Shown: positions 61,439 to 64,000 of the stretch, in pieces | Position numbering within the stretch: the stretch's first letter is position 1 | How the letters are laid out: every line of letters starts with the position of its first letter | Origin: Neobacillus cucumis | GTDB taxonomy: Bacteria; Bacillota; Bacilli; Bacillales; Cytobacillaceae | DNA: 64,000 bases | Reading direction: 5' to 3' | Assembly: GCF_002860255.1 (NCBI RefSeq) | Contig: NZ_PGVE01000043.1 | Location: 1-64,000 of the forward strand | Position numbers and translations under genes: made by a program | Notes under the pieces: model-generated | Seen by the model: only the letters and a program-made list of their open reading frames with translations | What the model was told of the DNA's origin: nothing | Databases searched by the model: none

Positions 61439-61545
61439 CCAATTTTTAAGGAAGGACGAGGTGCTATGTCCTTCCTTCAGTCATGAATAAAGGCAGGCGG
61501 CAACGATTTACACGTGTAAAGAAAAATGGAGGGAAAGAATCGGAT

Positions 61546-62880
61546 ATGAGGAAATCAGTGATGGCCCTTGCTGTTACAGCAACGGTAGGGTTTGGAACCA
61601 TTTTTGGAGGAACATCTGTTAGAACGGAAGCTGCATCTATTTCCAGCTTAAAGGGCGAACAAAACAAAATTCAGCAGCAACGCTCCGATATTAATTCGAC
61701 TATTACTCAAAAAAACAATCAGATTACTGATCTGCAGAATCAGCAGACAGATGTAAAAGATGAAATTACTAGACTAGATAAGGCTATTACTGACTCAACC
61801 AATAAGATTAATGAAACAAATGCTAAATTAGAAAGTACCAAAGCTGAAATTCTTAAACTTCAAGGGGAAATGGAGGTCATTAAAGATCGGATAGAGAAAC
61901 GTAATCTCCTCTTGAAGGACAGAGCACGCAGCTATCAAGAAACAGGCGGGATGGTTAACTATATCGATGTTCTAATGGGGGCAACCAGCTTTAGTGACTT
62001 TGTGGACCGTGCCAATGCCGTCGTAACCATTATGCAGGCTGACCAGGCAATCCTTAAAGAACACGAGGCAGATAAGCAGGAATTAGAAACTAAGCAAGAG
62101 CAAGTGAAAGCAAATCTTGCCAGCATTGAAAAAATGGCCGCTGACCTACAAAACTTAAAGCAACAATTAAATGTGCAAAAGGCTGAAAAAGATAAAGCAT
62201 TAGCGAGCCTTAAGGACCAGGAAAATGAAGCCCATGAAGGCGTGATGGATTTACAAGAGCAAGATGAAATCCTAGCAGCGCAACAGGCAGCGATTCAAAA
62301 AGCGATCCAGTTGGAGCAGGAAGCGCAAGCTAGAGCGGCGGCAGAAGCGGCAGAAGCGGCTGCAGAGGCTGCGGCGGCTGCCAAGCGTAAAGCGGCTAGC
62401 AGCAGTAGCAGTAAAGGAACAGCTAGTTCTGGTGGAAGTTCTAGTGTTGTAAGTTCCGGATCAACTCCAGGTGTTTCCAGCGGTTTTTGGACACAGCCAG
62501 CTGTCGGTTATTTAAGCTCTGGTTTTGGTTCACGAGGCAGTGAAAGACACGTCGGAGTAGACATTGCCAATCGTGCATCTGTACCGATTCTTGCAGCAGC
62601 AGATGGTGTCGTCATTCGATCCTATGTATCTAGCACGTATGGAAACTGTATCTTTGTCTCTCACTCTATAAATGGACAAGTTTATACGACGGTCTATGCC
62701 CATATGTCATCCCGTATGGTTGGCAGTGGAGCCGTTGTGAAAAAAGGCCAGCAAATTGGTGTAATGGGTAATACTGGTGCATCACATGGCCAGCACTTAC
62801 ACTTTGAACTTCATAAAGGTCCGTGGACGCAGGATAAGCGTTTTGCCATTAATCCTGTCGGAATCGTGCCGCTGCCATAA
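61546..62880 (+). CDS. EnvC-like M23 peptidoglycan hydrolase (FtsEX-linked)
   Basis: 444 residues from ATG 61546, preceded by GGAGGG; the longer frame from 61483 lacks a site. Signal peptide about 1-29 (VRTEA-ASI). A long coiled coil (about 30-250, rich in Q, N, K and E) resembles EnvC/CwlO N-termini. Ala/Glu and Ser/Gly linkers (about 255-315) lead to an M23 LytM domain: SGFGSRGSERHVGVDIANR near 323 with the first zinc His and Asp, and SHGQHLHFELHKG near 413 with HxH. All zinc ligands seem present, so it should be an active endopeptidase, unlike EnvC itself. Directly after ftsEX, it is probably switched on by FtsX. Confidence 0.85.
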   Translation: MRKSVMALAVTATVGFGTIFGGTSVRTEAASISSLKGEQNKIQQQRSDINSTITQKNNQITDLQNQQTDVKDEITRLDKAITDSTNKINETNAKLESTKAEILKLQGEMEVIKDRIEKRNLLLKDRARSYQETGGMVNYIDVLMGATSFSDFVDRANAVVTIMQADQAILKEHEADKQELETKQEQVKANLASIEKMAADLQNLKQQLNVQKAEKDKALASLKDQENEAHEGVMDLQEQDEILAAQQAAIQKAIQLEQEAQARAAAEAAEAAAEAAAAAKRKAASSSSSKGTASSGGSSSVVSSGSTPGVSSGFWTQPAVGYLSSGFGSRGSERHVGVDIANRASVPILAAADGVVIRSYVSSTYGNCIFVSHSINGQVYTTVYAHMSSRMVGSGAVVKKGQQIGVMGNTGASHGQHLHFELHKGPWTQDKRFAINPVGIVPLP

Positions 62881-62954
62881 CGTGTATTACTAAAAAAGTA
62901 CCCGTAAAATGAAAAAATAAGCGTAACATATGAATTTTTATACCTATGATATTT

Positions 62955-62992
62955 AAAACAGCCTAGTTAAGCAAACAGGCTGTTTTTTTTGG
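62955..62992 (+). terminator. Terminator of the M23 hydrolase gene
   Basis: AAAACAGCCT AGTTAAGCAAAC AGGCTGTTTT with a long T run. Confidence 0.8.
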
Positions 62993-63035
62993 TGTATTGT
63001 ACAAATTGGATATAGATGGTTATTAACTACATTGC

Positions 63036-63290
63036 TGAATGATTTTTTCGGATAACGGTCGACAATAAGGCGGATAGGCTACCCTGTTGAATCATTTTTT
63101 TCAGATAACGGTCGACAATAAGGCGGATAGGCTACCCTGTTGAATCATTTTTTCAGATAACAGTCGACAATAAGGCGGATAGGCTACCCTACTGAACCAT
63201 TTTGTTCGGGTAACAGTCGACAATAAGTCTGAATGACTACTTACTGAATGATTTTTTCGGTACACAGTCGTCAATAATTTAACGTTCCTA
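63036..63290. repeat. Five tandem 52-bp repeats
   Basis: Units start near 63036, 63088, 63141, 63193 and 63245. Each has TGAATNATTTTTT, GGATAACGGTCGACAATAA and, in the first three, GGCGGATAGGCTACCCT. The 52/53-base period breaks any reading frame, so it is non-coding. The rest of 62993-63680 holds no gene I can support. Confidence 0.85.
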
Positions 63291-63506
63291 TTAATTTGCC
63301 AAATTACCTTTTTTACTTTCTTATAAAATCTAAAATCTTAGTCTTACCTTGGTTGAACATATGATAGGAGGATATCTTTTAAAACATTTTGTCAATGGAG
63401 GATATAAGGACTACTTTTTATCGTAAATTGCTTTACCGAACTTAGGAACTGCGAGGTTGTAAATATTATTTTAGTACTTTTAAATTTATTAGTATATCTT
63501 AATGCA

Positions 63507-63542
63507 GGAAAGAATCTCATGACAGGTTCTTTCTTTTTTATA
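63507..63542 (+). terminator. Orphan terminator upstream of ctpB
   Basis: GAAAGAATCTC / AGGTTCTTTC imperfect stem and a T run, with no annotated gene between it and the tandem repeats. It might end a small RNA starting in the repeat region. Confidence 0.5.
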
Positions 63543-63680
63543 TCTTGTTTAATCCATCATCCTATTTTTAATCATAACTCGTCCTTCCTTTACATATAAG
63601 TTAATAATCGGGCAGGAGTTCGGTACGATTTTTAAGAAATAGATAGGACAGGCATTTTTTTTACTTGAGGAGGATTCAGG

Positions 63681-64000
63681 ATGAATCGTAGATGGATTGC
63701 CCTGTTAATGACAGGTTCACTGCTGACAGGAGCAGGGGGAACATATGCTGGAATGACTTATTTTCATAAAACGGAAGCAGTATCAAAATTGGAGCAAGCC
63801 TCAAGCCCAGGTGGAAAGGCCGTTAATGCTGCCCCTAGTTCTGATAACCTCGTAAAGGTTGAACAGGCATACGACCTTATCTTAAACCGCTACGTGGAAA
63901 AAGTGGACCGGAACCAATTGGTAGAAGGTGCCATCCAAGGGATGCTATCCGTACTAAAGGACCCATACTCGGTTTATATGGACAAGGATACCGCTAAACA
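63681..64000 (+). CDS. ctpB: Carboxyl-terminal processing protease CtpB (5' part)
   Basis: Runs off the right edge; 106 codons visible. GAGGAGGATTCAGG precedes ATG 63681. A signal or anchor helix (residues 5-27) is followed by a linker and VKVEQAYDLILNRYVEKVDR, AIQGMLSVLKDPYSVYMDKD, which match the N-terminal region of S41 C-terminal processing peptidases. The PDZ and Ser-Lys catalytic parts lie outside the window. In B. subtilis CtpB cleaves SpoIVFA in the forespore pathway and its gene (yvjB) follows ftsX. Confidence 0.85.
   Translation, partial: MNRRWIALLMTGSLLTGAGGTYAGMTYFHKTEAVSKLEQASSPGGKAVNAAPSSDNLVKVEQAYDLILNRYVEKVDRNQLVEGAIQGMLSVLKDPYSVYMDKDTAK

Noticed and set aside
63036..63290. 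CRISPR array
   Set aside because: The 52-bp units are contiguous with no unique spacers and no cas genes are near.
63361..63426. 21-codon ORF between the tandem repeats and ctpB
   Set aside because: Starts ATG but has no ribosome site in front and no recognisable features.

Overview
This is a low-GC, Gram-positive chromosomal window, almost certainly from a Bacillaceae bacterium (Bacillus or Neobacillus type). The evidence is strong AGGAGG-type ribosome binding sites, frequent TTG and GTG starts, sigma-A, sigma-B and sigma-H style promoters, and a run of genes known from Bacillus: tagO, tagV-like, yvyE-like, degS-degU, degV, comFA, comFC, hpf, secA, prfB, cccB, ftsE-ftsX, ctpB. The exact species cannot be read from the sequence.

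Region 1 (1-12.9 kb): the window opens on the last bases of a 5S rRNA and its terminator. Next comes a six-gene minus-strand operon: a membrane-anchored vWA protein, a 1130-aa tubulin-like GTPase, two proteins I do not recognise, a zinc-ribbon GTPase of the DO-GTPase type, and a GAP1-type GTPase-associated protein. This looks like one of the NTP-dependent, conflict-type systems known from comparative genomics. Two divergent genes (a small membrane protein and a zinc-ribbon membrane protein) abut it.

Region 2 (12.9-34.7 kb): a CPBP protease, a GtrA protein, then surface polysaccharide genes: a CgeB-like glycosyltransferase, the dTDP-rhamnose genes rmlA-C-B-D, a giant secreted PA14-repeat glucosaminidase, a Wzy-like polymerase between two lipoproteins, a Wzx-like flippase, two family-2 glycosyltransferases, tagO and an LCP ligase. 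The rml/glucosaminidase module is bracketed by long imperfect inverted repeats built around a GC-rich palindromic element, which also occurs as a palindromic chimera at 28.6 kb and a minimal derivative at 61.4 kb.

Region 3 (34.8-45.3 kb): the degS-degU, degV, comFA, comFC, hpf, secA block. Relative to Bacillus subtilis the flagellar genes and comFB are missing between comFA and hpf, secA is inverted, and two truncated genes (NERD, DUF1028) remain. hpf has textbook overlapping sigma-B and sigma-H promoters.

Region 4 (45.3-54.7 kb): an unusual multiheme c-type cytochrome cluster inserted between secA and prfB. Two membrane-anchored NapC/NirT-like cytochromes (10 and 12 CxxCH), a membrane-anchored TPR protein, a membrane-anchored NHL propeller, a secreted 6-heme protein and a secreted Ig-like 8-heme protein give 36 heme sites. 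It is a candidate transmembrane and extracellular electron-transfer route in a Gram-positive cell wall.

Region 5 (54.7-64 kb): a SEC-C/TPR protein, prfB with its programmed +1 frameshift, a YitT protein, cccB, ftsE-ftsX, an EnvC-like M23 hydrolase, a 52-bp tandem repeat, and the start of ctpB running off the edge.
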